Numbered from the stretch's first letter, positions 38,902-49,158 are shown. The stretch: 64,000 nt of DNA from Puia dinghuensis (GCF_014642875.1 NZ_BMJC01000005.1:62001-126000); one strand, 5' to 3'. The notes: a model not told the origin generated them from the letters alone. Translations and numbers: made by a program.

Positions 38902-39255
38902 TTGGCGATCTCCCCGGCGACGATCATCTCCGGGCCCCGGACATCATCGTCGCCGTACTGGCCCTATACCTCGATCATCTCCGGGCCCTGGCCATCGCGC
39001 CTGCTCACCTTCACCGCCGTCTACCTCACCCAAAAACACCTCACCCACAAACCCCTCATCCATCTCACCCTCCAATTATTACGACCATCCCTAGGTAACA
39101 ATACTTACCTCCCCTTTTTTGCGGGTGCCGGCGTGGCCTTTTTAGGCGGCTGGCTACTCCATATTATAGTCGAAAAATCGTTCCTCTGGCTTCGCGATCG
39201 CCTATTGTCCAAACCCGTCGAAAATTCCTTGTCCTCAGCTATGAACTCTCGATAA
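38902..39255 (+). pseudogene. Remnant of an acyltransferase-3 (OafA-like) gene, C-terminal end
   Basis: The last 55 codons read GAGVAFLGGWLLHIIVEKSFLWLRDRLL, split here as LGGWLLHIIVEK and SFLWLRDRLL. They match the final helix and IEKPFLxLR-type end of membrane acyltransferase-3 proteins, and THKPLIHLTLQLL before it also fits. The rest of the roughly 350-residue family is absent, and the upstream part holds a 17-bp direct repeat (38921-38937 and 38972-38988). A small unrelated membrane protein is the alternative. Confidence 0.5.
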
Positions 39256-39290
39256 TTTTTATCATTTTTCGGCGTTTCACAAAGTATCCA

Positions 39291-42200
39291 ATGAAAAGCC
39301 GCCCCAACATCCTCATCACCTGTCTGCTAGGACTTCTGACCCAATGTTCCTTTGCCCAACCCATCTGCGGGTTCGACGGCGCCCATGCCCAATTAATGAA
39401 GGAGAACCCTCAATATCTCCGAAACGTACAGGAAGGCGAAGCCTCCCTCCGCACCTACATCCAGCAGCATCCCGAACTCATGATCCGGCGGAATTCGCGC
39501 AAGATCGTCACGGGCGGCCGGGGCGCATATACGCTCAGCAGCCCCTACCAGATCCCCGTTGTCGTACACGTGATCCACACCGGCGGTGATGTCGGAACGA
39601 TCTATAACCCCTCCGACGCCCAGATCCTCGGCGCTCTCAGCTACCTTAACCAGGTCTACAACGGCACCTGGCCCGGCACCGTCACTACTGGCTATGGAGC
39701 CGGCAACCTGGGCATCCAGTTCGTCCTCGCCCAACGCGATCCCACCTGCAACCCTACCAATGGCATCAACCGCGTGGACGGCTCCGGCGTCGCAGGCTAT
39801 GTCGCGGGTGGGGTCAACCGAAATACCACCAATGGCGCTCCCGAGATCAACATAAAAAACCTCAGCCGCTGGGACAACACCCAATATTATAATATCTGGA
39901 TCGTCAACAAGATCGACGGCAATGACGGCACCCGCGGTCAGTTCATCGCCGGCTATGCCTATTTCCCCGGCGCCCCATCCACCCTCGACGGCATCGTCAT
40001 GCTCGCCACCCAGATGGTCGCCGGTCAGAAGACCCTTCCCCATGAGATAGGCCACGCTTTCAATCTATATCACCCCTTCCAGGGTTCCACCGATGCAAGT
40101 CTATGCCCCGCCAGCACCGGCAACTGCGCCGCCGATGGCGACCAGATCTGTGACACCGACCCCATCTCCGAAAATATCAATTCCGCCACTGGCGTAGTCG
40201 ACTTCACCTGCCGCACCGGCACCAATCCCTGCAGCGGCAACCCTTACACCATCGCCACCGAGAGCAATTACATGAACTATACAAATTGCTACACCCTCTT
40301 CACCCCTGGCCAGTCGGCCCGGATGCAGGCCTCCGTCATCAGCGTCAACCGCGCCAGCCTCACCACCTCTCTTGGTGGAACGCCGCCCGACGCCAGCTGC
40401 ACCCCCAAGATCGACTTCCAGCTCCAGGGTGATAGGCAGACCGAAGCAACGGCTGCTACCACCGGCTGCCGCTCCTATAAAGATTATTCGTATAATATGG
40501 TCATCGGCGTCGCACCCTCTGCCAACGCCACGGCAACCCTCGCCGTCAATGCCGGCGGCACCGCCACACAGGGCATCGACTTCGACATCACCACCAACGG
40601 CAGCTTCACCAGTCCAAGCCAGCAGCTCACCTTCGCCGCCGGTTCGACGTCATCGCAGCCCTTCACCGTCCGCATTTATAACGATGCCAGCGTCAAAGGT
40701 ACCCGCAGCGCCACCCTCAGCTACACCCTCAACAACGGCGGCGGCAATGCGGTAGTAGGCGACGGCCGGCCCAACTTCGTGCTGACCATCGACAACAACA
40801 ACAAAGCCCCCTATGGCCCCACCACCGACACCGCTGCCATCGGCAGCGACCAGGGTACCCTTCAAAGCCCATTCATGGCCGCCAACGCGCAGAACAAAAC
40901 GCAGGTGCTATACTATGCAAGTGAACTCACTGCCCAGGGTGTCAAGGCGGGCAATATCGTAGGCCTTTCCATGCTCATCGATAAGAATAGCGGCTCATCC
41001 TTCGTTTACCAGGGCCTGACGATAAAAATGGGCCTCACCACCGCAACCGCGGCATACAACGGCGCTCCCCTCAATGACGCCGCATTCACCACCGTCTATA
41101 GCTCCAACTATACCACCACCAACGGGTACAACTGGTTCACCTTCTCCACCCCCTTCACCTGGGATGGCACGTCCAATATTGCGGTGGAGATTTGTTACAG
41201 TGGAAGCACCACCGACAACAGCGACTATGTAGAAGGTTACGTGGACGGCTCCGGCAACACCAACTTCATCTTCTCCCCGGTTTCCTGCTCCGCCGCCTTC
41301 GGCGGCCTCAGCGGCTATACCGGTGGGGTAAAACCTCTCATCAAGTTCGCTTACCCCGACCCCGGAACCCTGGTCCAAACGGTCGTCAACTCTTCGCAAT
41401 CCCAATGGCTAGGCCCCAACCAGGACATCTATTTCTACGACCAGACCAATGGCGAACTGATGGCCCGCATCCAGAACCTGAGCAGCTTCGACTACGGCTG
41501 TACCCAGGTCGTCATCGATCGCGCGGGCGCCAGCACCACGCAGTTTTGGAATAACACCCCGGCCAACTACCTGATGAATAAGACTTTCCACGTCATACCC
41601 ACGACGAATAACCCATCGGGCAGCTACAACATCACCCTCTACTATACCCAGGCCGAAGTGCAGGGCTGGCAGACCGCCACCGGCCAAAGCATCACCAGTA
41701 TCCAACTGGTAAAGACGCCGAATCCGATCTCGCTGGTCACCCCGTCCAACCCCAATGCCGCGGGTACCGTCACCATCGTTACGCCAACCATCACCAGTCT
41801 CGGCACGAATACCGGCCTCACCTATAATTTCACCAACGGCTTCTCCGGGTTCGGGGCAGGCGTACCCAGCCTCTCCGTGCTACCCGTAACCTTGTTACAA
41901 TTCAATGGCCGCCTCGTCAATGGCAACGCCGTACTCACCTGGTCAACCGCCACCGAACAGAACAGCGCCGGCTTCGAAGTCGATCGGTCCGCGGATGGCA
42001 CGCATTTCTCGAAGATCGGTTACGTCCCCGCCGCCGGCAACAGCAGCACCCAAAAGGACTACACTTTCACCGATCCATCCATCACCGGAGACAGCATCTA
42101 CTATCAGCTAAAAGAGATCGACCTCGATGGAAAAGGCACGTATAGTAATATAGTCCTCTTAAGAGACCCGTACGCTACGCCGGCCATCACCATCTTGCCC

Positions 42201-42431
42201 AACCCCTTCACCACCGGCCTCGACATCCTCTTCAGCCATGTCCAGCCAGGCCCCGTCGAGATCCGGCTGCTCGACATCACCGGCCGCGAACTCCTCCGCC
42301 AATCCGGCGTCCAGTCAGACGGCAGCCGCCTCCACCTCGACCTCTCCGGCTCCCGCCTCGCCTCCGGCGTCTACCTGCTCCAGGTCAACTCCACCACCGG
42401 CACCCATATCCAACGCGTCATCAAAAAATAA
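39291..42431 (+). CDS. Secreted M43-like zinc metalloprotease with T9SS sorting domain
   Basis: This 1046-residue protein has a signal peptide ending near QCSFAQ and a propeptide-like region. The metzincin motif HEIGHAFNLYH has zinc ligands His251, His255 and His261 and catalytic Glu252, close to the cytophagalysin/pappalysin (M43) form. A Calx-beta-like domain lies at about residues 405-500, and further beta-sandwich domains follow. The C-terminal T9SS type A sorting domain runs from ILPNPFTTGLDILF to SGVYLLQV. It should be exported by the type IX system and anchored or released at the cell surface. Substrate unknown. Confidence 0.88.
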   Translation: MKSRPNILITCLLGLLTQCSFAQPICGFDGAHAQLMKENPQYLRNVQEGEASLRTYIQQHPELMIRRNSRKIVTGGRGAYTLSSPYQIPVVVHVIHTGGDVGTIYNPSDAQILGALSYLNQVYNGTWPGTVTTGYGAGNLGIQFVLAQRDPTCNPTNGINRVDGSGVAGYVAGGVNRNTTNGAPEINIKNLSRWDNTQYYNIWIVNKIDGNDGTRGQFIAGYAYFPGAPSTLDGIVMLATQMVAGQKTLPHEIGHAFNLYHPFQGSTDASLCPASTGNCAADGDQICDTDPISENINSATGVVDFTCRTGTNPCSGNPYTIATESNYMNYTNCYTLFTPGQSARMQASVISVNRASLTTSLGGTPPDASCTPKIDFQLQGDRQTEATAATTGCRSYKDYSYNMVIGVAPSANATATLAVNAGGTATQGIDFDITTNGSFTSPSQQLTFAAGSTSSQPFTVRIYNDASVKGTRSATLSYTLNNGGGNAVVGDGRPNFVLTIDNNNKAPYGPTTDTAAIGSDQGTLQSPFMAANAQNKTQVLYYASELTAQGVKAGNIVGLSMLIDKNSGSSFVYQGLTIKMGLTTATAAYNGAPLNDAAFTTVYSSNYTTTNGYNWFTFSTPFTWDGTSNIAVEICYSGSTTDNSDYVEGYVDGSGNTNFIFSPVSCSAAFGGLSGYTGGVKPLIKFAYPDPGTLVQTVVNSSQSQWLGPNQDIYFYDQTNGELMARIQNLSSFDYGCTQVVIDRAGASTTQFWNNTPANYLMNKTFHVIPTTNNPSGSYNITLYYTQAEVQGWQTATGQSITSIQLVKTPNPISLVTPSNPNAAGTVTIVTPTITSLGTNTGLTYNFTNGFSGFGAGVPSLSVLPVTLLQFNGRLVNGNAVLTWSTATEQNSAGFEVDRSADGTHFSKIGYVPAAGNSSTQKDYTFTDPSITGDSIYYQLKEIDLDGKGTYSNIVLLRDPYATPAITILPNPFTTGLDILFSHVQPGPVEIRLLDITGRELLRQSGVQSDGSRLHLDLSGSRLASGVYLLQVNSTTGTHIQRVIKK

Positions 42432-42443
42432 GAAAAAACAAAC

Positions 42444-42466
42444 GCCCGCGGCCTCCGGCCGCGGGC
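42444..42466. terminator. Bidirectional terminator between the protease and higA
   Basis: A perfect 10-bp GC stem with a 3-nt loop. On the minus strand it is followed by TTTGTTTTTTCTTATTTTTT, a strong U-tract for the higBA transcript; on the plus strand only a short TGTTCT follows. Confidence 0.8.
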
Positions 42467-42499
42467 TGTTCTCCCAACTCATTCAGCATTATTCCTAAC

Positions 42500-42811
42500 T
42501 CATTCGGCCTCACCGGCCGCATGATGCCTTATGGTATTCAATTCCTCCAGCTTCATCGTTTCTCCCTCTTCCAGATCATAATCATCCTGCAAACCCAACC
42601 AAAACCTTGGAGTAGTCCCAAAAAACCTCGACAAACGCAATGCCGTATCGGCAGTGATTCTTCGCTTGCCCTTTATAATCGCGGAGACCCTGGTCTGCGG
42701 AATAGCAAGTTCCCTAGACAGCCTATAAGCAGTAATATGCAACGGACGAAGGAATTCTTCCAAAAGAACCTCCCCCGGATGGATGTTCTTAAGCTTTTTC
42801 GCGGCACTCAT
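42500..42811 (-). CDS. higA: HigA-type antitoxin
   Basis: This 103-residue XRE-family protein begins MSAAKKLKNIHPGEVLLEEF. Its helix-turn-helix ELAIPQTRVSAIIKGKRRIT is typical of the HigA/VapI group. It is second in a toxin-first operon, 19 nt after higB. By family knowledge it represses the operon and neutralises the toxin. Start 42811 matches the conserved N-terminus. Confidence 0.88.
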   Translation of the reverse strand: MSAAKKLKNIHPGEVLLEEFLRPLHITAYRLSRELAIPQTRVSAIIKGKRRITADTALRLSRFFGTTPRFWLGLQDDYDLEEGETMKLEELNTIRHHAAGEAE

Positions 42812-42830
42812 TTTATTATAGTTTATTAAT

Positions 42831-43115
42831 TTATTTGTGATAATCCAATATCTCCACCTCCAACGCATTACCCTTATCCCATTTAAAAACGATCCTCCAC
42901 TGGTCATTTATCCGAATAGAATAAAAATCCTTCCCTTTACCCGATAATTTTTCCAACCTGTTTGCTGGCGGTATGCTTGCGTCGATCAAGTTTTGGCAGT
43001 TATTGAGCATTCTTAACTTCCGCCTTCCAATCTGTTGTATCTCAATAGGTAAAGATTTGACTCTAAATCCATTCCAAATGTTCTCCGTTTCTTTGGACCC
43101 AAAAGACAGAATCAT
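42831..43115 (-). CDS. higB: HigB/RelE-type toxin
   Basis: This 94-residue RelE-superfamily protein has conserved RKLRMLNNCQNLIDASIPP and a C-terminal DFYSIRINDQWRIVFKW, the usual form of HigB mRNA interferases that cut at the ribosome. It lies 120 bp past the 3' end of rpoB, behind that gene's terminator. A -7-like box TACCTTTA lies at 43140-43147 on the minus strand. Confidence 0.88.
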   Translation of the reverse strand: MILSFGSKETENIWNGFRVKSLPIEIQQIGRRKLRMLNNCQNLIDASIPPANRLEKLSGKGKDFYSIRINDQWRIVFKWDKGNALEVEILDYHK

Positions 43116-43139
43116 ACTACCGTTTTACGTTACTAATGC

Positions 43140-43147
43140 TAAAGGTA
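43140..43147 (-). promoter_or_regulatory. Candidate higBA promoter (TACCTTTA)
   Basis: A seven-of-eight match to TAnnTTTG on the minus strand, with a TTTG 16 nt further upstream, between the rpoB terminator and higB. Confidence 0.45.
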
Positions 43148-43188
43148 AGTATTTTCCCGATTACAAAAAAACGATCCTTTCCACAAAA

Positions 43189-43212
43189 AAAGCCACCCGC
43201 AAGGGTGGCTTT
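43189..43212 (-). terminator. Intrinsic terminator directly after rpoB
   Basis: A perfect 10-bp stem (43189-43198 with 43203-43212), loop GCAA on the plus strand, is followed on the minus strand by TTTTTGTGG. It starts 22 nt past the rpoB stop codon. Confidence 0.92.
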
Positions 43213-43234
43213 CCTTTTATATACATAAATAGGA

Positions 43235-46200
43235 TTAATCGAACTTCAGATCCAGACCCAATCCCCTCAACTCATGCACAAGCACGTTGAAGGACTCAGG
43301 AATACCCGCCCTCGGAATATTATCCCCCTTCACGATCGACTCATAGGTCTTCGCACGACCGATGATATCATCCGACTTGAGGGTCAGCAATTCCTGCAGG
43401 ATATTCGACGCACCATAGGCTTCCAGCGCCCACACTTCCATCTCACCAAACCGCTGGCCACCGAACTGCGCCTTACCACCCAACGGCTGCTGAGTGATAA
43501 GACTATACGGCCCGATGCTCCGGGCGTGCATCTTATCGTCAACCATGTGGTGCAGCTTAATGATATAGATGATCCCCACCGTCGCCTTCTGGTCAAACCG
43601 CTCACCGGTCTCCCCATCATACAGATAGGTGTGACCAAAACTCGGCAGACCCGCCCTCTCGATATGCTCGGCAATTTCTTCCACCGTCGCTCCATCGAAT
43701 ATCGGCGTGGCAAATTTCACCCCCAGCTTCTCGCCGGCCCAGCCAAGCACTGTCTCATAGATCTGACCCAGGTTCATACGCGAAGGTACACCCAGCGGGT
43801 TCAGCACTACGTCCACCGGCGTCCCATCCGACAGGAACGGCATATCCTCAGCTCTTACGATCTTCGCAACGATACCCTTGTTACCGTGCCGGCCGGCCAT
43901 CTTATCCCCTACCTTCAGCTTACGCTTAACGGCCAGGTAAACCTTCGCCAGCTTCAATACACCTGCGGGCAACTCATCACCGATCGAGATATTGAACTTC
44001 TCCCGCTTGTAACGGCCCAGTTCCTCGTTGTATTTGATGCTGTAGTTGTGCAACAGAATATTGATCGAATCGTCGGTCTTCGCATCACCCGTCCAACCCA
44101 GGGGGTTCACGTTCAAATAATCGATGCCACTCAAATTCTTAGCGGTGAACTTCGCGCCCTTGCCGATCTGCACCTCGCCGAAGTTGTTGTTGACACCGGC
44201 AGATACATGCTCTTTCAGCAGCACCGTCAGCTTGCTGAGCAACACCTCCATCAGATCAGCCGTATTCTTCTCGTGCACCTTCTCGATCTTTTCAAGCGCA
44301 GCCTTCTCGCGCACCTTCGCATTCTTATCTTTCTTGGCGCGTTGGAACAGCTTCTTGGAGATAACCACGCCTTCCGTTCCACTCGGAGCCTTCAAAGAAG
44401 CATCCTTCGCATCACCGGCCTTGTCGCCGAAGATCGCGCGCAACAGCTTCTCTTCCGGGGTCGGATCGCTCTCGCCCTTCGGCGTGATCTTACCGATGAG
44501 GATGTCGCCTTCCTTGATCTGGGCGCCCACCCGGATGATCCCGTTCTCGTCCAGGTCCTTCGTAGCTTCTTCAGAAACGTTGGGAATATCGGGCGTCAGC
44601 TCTTCTTCGCCCAATTTCGTATCCCGAACTTCCAATTCGTATTCGGAAATATGAACGGAAGTAAACAGGTCTTCCTTCACCACCTTCTCGCTGATCACGA
44701 TCGCGTCCTCGAAGTTGTAACCCTTCCAGGGCATGAACGCCACTTTCAGGTTACGCCCCAGCGCCAGCTCACCATCCTGAACGGCATAACCTTCGGTGAG
44801 GAAGTCGCCCTCTTTCACCTTCTGGCCCTTCTTTACTGCCGGCTTCAGGTTGATACAAGTCTCCTGGTTGGTCTTGATGAATTTCGTGAGTCTATATACT
44901 TTCAGGTCTTCCTCGAAGGAGACGAGCTTCTGCCCTTCGCTGCGGTCGTAGCGAACATGGATCTCGTTGGCATCCACGAATTCTACTACCCCGTCGCCTT
45001 CGGCATGTATCTGTATCCGTGCATCGCGGGCAGCCTTTGCTTCCAGCCCGGTACCGACTATCGGCATCTCAGGACGGATCAGCGGCACTGCCTGCCGTTG
45101 CATGTTCGATCCCATCAGCGCACGGTTGGCGTCATCATGCTCCAGGAAGGGGATCAACGAAGCACTCAGACCCACGATCTGGTTGGGCGCAACGTCCATG
45201 AATTCCACCTCGTGCTTGTCGAGGATGGGGAAGTCACCCGTTTGCCGGGAAACGATCTTATCTTCAACGAAATTCCCCTTTTCATCCAAGGCTATGTTCG
45301 CCTGTGCGATCTTCGCTATATCTTCCTCTTCGGCGCTCAGGTACGTCAGCTTCTTCAGATCGACCTTACCATCCGACACCTTACGATAAGGCGTCTCGAT
45401 AAAGCCCATCTCATTGATCTTCGCATGAACACAAAGCGTCGAGATCAATCCGATATTCGGTCCTTCCGGCGTCTCGATCGTACAAAGCCGGCCATAGTGA
45501 GAGTAATGCACGTCACGAACTTCGAAGCCCGCCCGCTCACGGGACAGACCACCAGGTCCGAGTGCGGAGATACGACGCTTATGCGTGATCTCACTCAGCG
45601 GATTGGTCTGGTCCAGGAATTGTGACAGCTGCGACGTCCCAAAGAAGGAATTGATAACCGAAGACAATGTCCGCGCATTGATCAGATCCACCGGAGTGAA
45701 CACCTCATTGTCACGGACGTTCATCCGTTCCCTGATGGTACGCGCCATACGCGCCAGGCCCACGCCAAACTGCGCATATAATTGTTCACCTACCGTACGC
45801 ACCCGGCGATTGCTCAGGTGGTCGATATCGTCGATCTCGGCCTTGGCGTTGGTCAACCGAACGAGATACTTGATGATCTCGATCATGTCTTCCTTCGTCA
45901 GCGTCTTCTGATCCAGCGGCTGGTTCAGGTTCAGCTTGCGGTTGATCTTATACCGGCCTACTTCGCCAAGATCATAGCGCTTGTCGCTAAAGAATAATTT
46001 ATCGATAATACCCCGTGCAGTCTCGTCATCCGGAGCGTCAGCACCGCGCAGCTGGCGGTAGATATGCTGGACGGCTTCCAGTTCAGAGTTGGAAGTATCT
46101 TTATTAAGCGTGTTGTAGATGATTGCGTAGTCACCGCCGACATCCTCCTTCTGGATAAAGATGCTCTTCACCTCCATGTCCACTACCATCTCTATGGCTT

Positions 46201-47038
46201 CATCATCGAGTATCGTATCCCGCTCGAGCACGATCTCGTTACGCTCGATGGACACAACCTCACCCGTATCCTCATCGACAAAGTCTTCCACCCAGGTGCG
46301 CAACACACGGGCGGCAAGCTTCTTGCCAAGGTATTTCTGGAGTGATTTTTTATCTACTTTAACCTCGTCGGCCATGCCGAACAGTTCGAGGATATCCTTG
46401 TCGGTCTCATAACCGATGCTCCGCAACAGCGTCGTAACCGGGAATTTCTTTTTCCGGTCGATATACGCATACATCACATTGTTGATGTCTGTTGCAAATT
46501 CCATCCACGCGCCCTTGAAGGGGATCACGCGGGCAGAATAGATCTTCGTGCCGTTCGGGTGGATCGACTGGCCAAAGAATACACCGGGGCTGCGATGCAG
46601 CTGGGAGACGACGACACGCTCAGCGCCGTTGATGACGAACGTCCCGCGCGGCGTCATATAAGGAATGTTACCAAGGAACACATCCTGGACTATCGTCTGG
46701 AAGTCCACATGTTCCTCATCGTTACAACTCAAACGCAACTTCGCCTTCAGCGGAACCGCATACGTCAGACCACGTTCCATACACTCTTCGATAGTGTAAC
46801 GGGGCGGATCGATGAAGTAATCCAAAAATTCCAGCATGAAAATGTTCCGCGTATCAGTGATCGGGAAATTCTCTTTGAAAACCTTGAACAAACCTTCGAT
46901 ATTGCGTTTGTCCGGCGTGGTCTCTAACTGGAAAAATTCTTTGAAAGATTGGATCTGCACTTCCAGAAGGTCAGGAGTTTCGGCAAGATGCTTGATTTTA
47001 CCAAAGTTGACCCTGTTTTGCAATTTTGTTGAAGACAT
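43235..47038 (-). CDS. rpoB: RNA polymerase beta subunit
   Basis: This is the complete 1267-residue beta subunit of RNA polymerase. The rifampicin-pocket region [20 protein letters not shown] lies near residues 466-485 and is followed by the conserved [20 protein letters not shown]. The C-terminal region [15 protein letters not shown] is intact. The length is usual for Bacteroidota. It stands alone: a terminator and promoter separate it from rplL upstream, an intrinsic terminator follows at once, and the expected downstream partner rpoC is 40.8 kb away on the same strand. Confidence 0.99.
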   Translation of the reverse strand: MSSTKLQNRVNFGKIKHLAETPDLLEVQIQSFKEFFQLETTPDKRNIEGLFKVFKENFPITDTRNIFMLEFLDYFIDPPRYTIEECMERGLTYAVPLKAKLRLSCNDEEHVDFQTIVQDVFLGNIPYMTPRGTFVINGAERVVVSQLHRSPGVFFGQSIHPNGTKIYSARVIPFKGAWMEFATDINNVMYAYIDRKKKFPVTTLLRSIGYETDKDILELFGMADEVKVDKKSLQKYLGKKLAARVLRTWVEDFVDEDTGEVVSIERNEIVLERDTILDDEAIEMVVDMEVKSIFIQKEDVGGDYAIIYNTLNKDTSNSELEAVQHIYRQLRGADAPDDETARGIIDKLFFSDKRYDLGEVGRYKINRKLNLNQPLDQKTLTKEDMIEIIKYLVRLTNAKAEIDDIDHLSNRRVRTVGEQLYAQFGVGLARMARTIRERMNVRDNEVFTPVDLINARTLSSVINSFFGTSQLSQFLDQTNPLSEITHKRRISALGPGGLSRERAGFEVRDVHYSHYGRLCTIETPEGPNIGLISTLCVHAKINEMGFIETPYRKVSDGKVDLKKLTYLSAEEEDIAKIAQANIALDEKGNFVEDKIVSRQTGDFPILDKHEVEFMDVAPNQIVGLSASLIPFLEHDDANRALMGSNMQRQAVPLIRPEMPIVGTGLEAKAARDARIQIHAEGDGVVEFVDANEIHVRYDRSEGQKLVSFEEDLKVYRLTKFIKTNQETCINLKPAVKKGQKVKEGDFLTEGYAVQDGELALGRNLKVAFMPWKGYNFEDAIVISEKVVKEDLFTSVHISEYELEVRDTKLGEEELTPDIPNVSEEATKDLDENGIIRVGAQIKEGDILIGKITPKGESDPTPEEKLLRAIFGDKAGDAKDASLKAPSGTEGVVISKKLFQRAKKDKNAKVREKAALEKIEKVHEKNTADLMEVLLSKLTVLLKEHVSAGVNNNFGEVQIGKGAKFTAKNLSGIDYLNVNPLGWTGDAKTDDSINILLHNYSIKYNEELGRYKREKFNISIGDELPAGVLKLAKVYLAVKRKLKVGDKMAGRHGNKGIVAKIVRAEDMPFLSDGTPVDVVLNPLGVPSRMNLGQIYETVLGWAGEKLGVKFATPIFDGATVEEIAEHIERAGLPSFGHTYLYDGETGERFDQKATVGIIYIIKLHHMVDDKMHARSIGPYSLITQQPLGGKAQFGGQRFGEMEVWALEAYGASNILQELLTLKSDDIIGRAKTYESIVKGDNIPRAGIPESFNVLVHELRGLGLDLKFD

Positions 47039-47102
47039 ATATGTAAAAACCGGTTTTTTAATGTTTCGAACGTCCAGCTCGCCTGTCTAAACAATAAATC
47101 CA

Positions 47103-47150
47103 ACTCATTGACTATCATCTACTTACATGCGTAATAGATTATCAATGAGT
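47103..47150 (-). promoter_or_regulatory. Hairpin in the rpoB 5' untranslated region
   Basis: 47103-47111 is the exact reverse complement of 47142-47150, and the arms continue imperfectly inward. It lies inside the roughly 130-nt leader predicted from the rpoB promoter. Confidence 0.55.
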
Positions 47151-47174
47151 AACTTAGCTACGGGAAACGGACCG

Positions 47175-47205
47175 CAAAAATAGCACTTTTTCAGTTCCCG
47201 ACAAA
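47175..47205 (-). promoter_or_regulatory. rpoB promoter (TTTG-N19-TATTTTTG)
   Basis: On the minus strand TTTG (47205-47202) is 19 nt from TATTTTTG (47182-47175). Both boxes match the Bacteroidota consensus fully and the spacing is typical. The -33 box lies inside the U-tract of the rplL terminator, so termination and initiation signals are fused. Confidence 0.8.
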
Positions 47206-47210
47206 AAAAT

Positions 47211-47232
47211 AACCCCGACTGGCGTCGGGGCT
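47211..47232 (-). terminator. Terminator between rplL and rpoB
   Basis: A nine-pair stem with one wobble (47211-47219 with 47224-47232) is followed on the minus strand by ATTTTTTTG. It lies 26 nt after the rplL stop. It may be partial, since rpoB usually receives read-through from rplL. Confidence 0.85.
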
Positions 47233-47257
47233 ACAAACCGTTCGGTTATCGCAAAGA

Positions 47258-47638
47258 TTACTGCATCTCAACTTCAGCACCGGTCTCCTTCAGCTTCGCA
47301 ACAAGTGCTTCAGCGTCAGCCTTGCTGATACCTTCCTTGACGGGCTTGGGAGCGCCATCAACCAGGTCCTTGGCTTCCTTCAGACCGAGGCCGGTCAGGT
47401 CCTTAACAACCTTCACAACGTTCAGCTTGTTGGGGCCAGCGGCTTTCAGGATCACGTTGAAGGAAGTCTTTTCTTCAACAGCAGCGGCGCCACCACCAGC
47501 AGCAGGACCAGCAGCAACCGCTACAGCAGCAGCCGCAGGCTCGATACCATACTCTTCTTTCAGGATCTTTGCTAATTCATTTACTTCTTTTACAGTCAGC
47601 CCAACCAGCTGCTCTGCAAATGCTTTTAAATCTGCCAT
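47258..47638 (-). CDS. rplL: 50S ribosomal protein L7/L12
   Basis: This 126-residue stalk protein has an N-terminal dimerisation part, an Ala/Gly-rich hinge (residues 33-55), and the C-terminal factor-binding domain with [20 protein letters not shown]. It lies 139 nt after rplJ and is the last gene of the rplKAJL unit, followed by a terminator. Confidence 0.98.
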   Translation of the reverse strand: MADLKAFAEQLVGLTVKEVNELAKILKEEYGIEPAAAAVAVAAGPAAGGGAAAVEEKTSFNVILKAAGPNKLNVVKVVKDLTGLGLKEAKDLVDGAPKPVKEGISKADAEALVAKLKETGAEVEMQ

Positions 47639-47777
47639 AATTGTAAATTTTTTCCGCCTTCACTGCTTTGTTTACGTCGCTCCGGCGGAGAGTTTAAAAA
47701 AATTTGTTCCGTTCCGGTCAACAGCCCCCGAAACCTGGGCTTTATCTTGGTAGGAACCTCCCGGCCCCCAACAATTC

Positions 47778-48314
47778 TTAATTCGCTGCCCCAGCGCGAT
47801 CTTCCAGCGCCTTGATCAACCCTGCCAGCTTCGCACCCGCATTCAGGCCGCTGATAACATTCTTCGCCGGCGACTGCAACAACCCGATGATCTCGCCGAT
47901 GAGATCGTGCTTGCTCTTCAGCGTAGTCAGCGCCTTCAGCTGATCGTCACCCTCGAACACATCCCCGTCGATAAAGGCCGCCTTCAGCACGGGCTTCTCC
48001 GTGTTGGCATCCTTACGAAACGCAGAAATGATCATCGCCGGCTCCTTCGCATTCTCGGAGAACAGCAGGGCAGTAACGCCGTTCAGGGACTCATACACCC
48101 CCGTAAAGCGGGTGCTGTCGATCGATTCCAGCGCCTTCTTGATCAGCGTATTCTTAGCCACCTTCATCTCCACCTTCTTGTCGAAGCAGATGCGGCGCAG
48201 CTTGCCAACCTGTTCTACCGTCAGCGACTCCGTGTTGGTGACGTAGAAGTTGTTATATTGATTGAACTTGTCTTTCAACAGCTCAATGACTTCATTTTTT
48301 TGATCTTTGTTCAT
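47778..48314 (-). CDS. rplJ: 50S ribosomal protein L10
   Basis: This 178-residue protein forms the base of the L7/L12 stalk. The start MNKDQKNEVIELLKDKF is chosen over an upstream frame extension. Conserved FYVTNTESLTVEQVGKLRR and MKVAKNTLIKKAL are seen. It lies 45 nt after rplA. No classical L10 leader structure can be asserted in that short spacer. Confidence 0.97.
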   Translation of the reverse strand: MNKDQKNEVIELLKDKFNQYNNFYVTNTESLTVEQVGKLRRICFDKKVEMKVAKNTLIKKALESIDSTRFTGVYESLNGVTALLFSENAKEPAMIISAFRKDANTEKPVLKAAFIDGDVFEGDDQLKALTTLKSKHDLIGEIIGLLQSPAKNVISGLNAGAKLAGLIKALEDRAGAAN

Positions 48315-48359
48315 AACTTTTTCTTTGCGGACCACCTAAAGCGAGGCCCCATTAATCAA

Positions 48360-49052
48360 TTATTGGATGAATGCTTTAGCGTCCAATGCAATACCGGGAC
48401 TCATCGAGCTCGCCATGAACACGCTCTTTACGTACGTTCCCTTGGCGGTAGCCGGCTTGGCCTTGATGATCGCGTTGATCAGCTCCTGGCTGTTCGCGAC
48501 CAGCTTGTCCGGGGAGAAACTTACCCGGCCGATCGAAGCATGGATGATCCCTGCCTTGTCCACCTTAAAGGCGATCTTACCGCCTTTTACCTCATTTACG
48601 GCGGCAGCGACATCATTGGTCACCGTCCCCGTCTTGGGGTTGGGCATCAGGTTACGGGGACCCAAAACCTTACCCAGTTTACCGATCTTCGGCATGACAG
48701 AGGGCGTGGCGATGATAACATCCACATCCACCCATCCGCCTTCGATCTTCTGGATAAACTCATCCAGGCCAACAAAATCGGCCCCTGCTGCCTTGGCGTC
48801 GGCCTCTTTATCAGGGGTGCAAAGCACCAATACCCGTTTGGTCTTACCCGTGCCATGCGGCAGGTTAACCGTTCCACGGATGGACTGATCGGCTTTCTTC
48901 GGGTCCACACCCAGGCGGACATGCAGATCGACGGAAGCGTCGAACTTAGTGGTATTCACCTCCTTCACCAGCGTGGAAGCCTCCTTCAGCGTATAAAATT
49001 TATTCTTATCAACCTTCGCAGCGGCTGCTTTTCTTTTTTTAGTAATAGCCAT
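48360..49052 (-). CDS. rplA: 50S ribosomal protein L1
   Basis: This 230-residue protein begins [16 protein letters not shown]. The rRNA-binding core carries [21 protein letters not shown]1 is a known translational autoregulator of its operon. The 108-nt rplK-rplA spacer folds into two adjacent hairpins that could be involved. Confidence 0.98.
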   Translation of the reverse strand: MAITKKRKAAAAKVDKNKFYTLKEASTLVKEVNTTKFDASVDLHVRLGVDPKKADQSIRGTVNLPHGTGKTKRVLVLCTPDKEADAKAAGADFVGLDEFIQKIEGGWVDVDVIIATPSVMPKIGKLGKVLGPRNLMPNPKTGTVTNDVAAAVNEVKGGKIAFKVDKAGIIHASIGRVSFSPDKLVANSQELINAIIKAKPATAKGTYVKSVFMASSMSPGIALDAKAFIQ

Positions 49053-49126
49053 ATCGCAATGTTTTTGTGTGCGTCGGGTCTGGCTTGTTTCGCAAAATAA
49101 CCCATCCCCTCTGCACCGTTAATGAT

Positions 49127-49158
49127 TGGCCTTTCGGCCAGCGGTCCTCCGGTCCGCT
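49127..49158 (-). promoter_or_regulatory. Two hairpins in the rplK-rplA spacer
   Basis: 49127-49131 pairs with 49136-49140; on the minus strand this gives a GAAA tetraloop closed by TGGCC. The adjacent 49140-49144 pairs with 49154-49158. They may be an L1 autoregulatory site or transcript-stabilising structures; the role is inferred. Confidence 0.4.
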
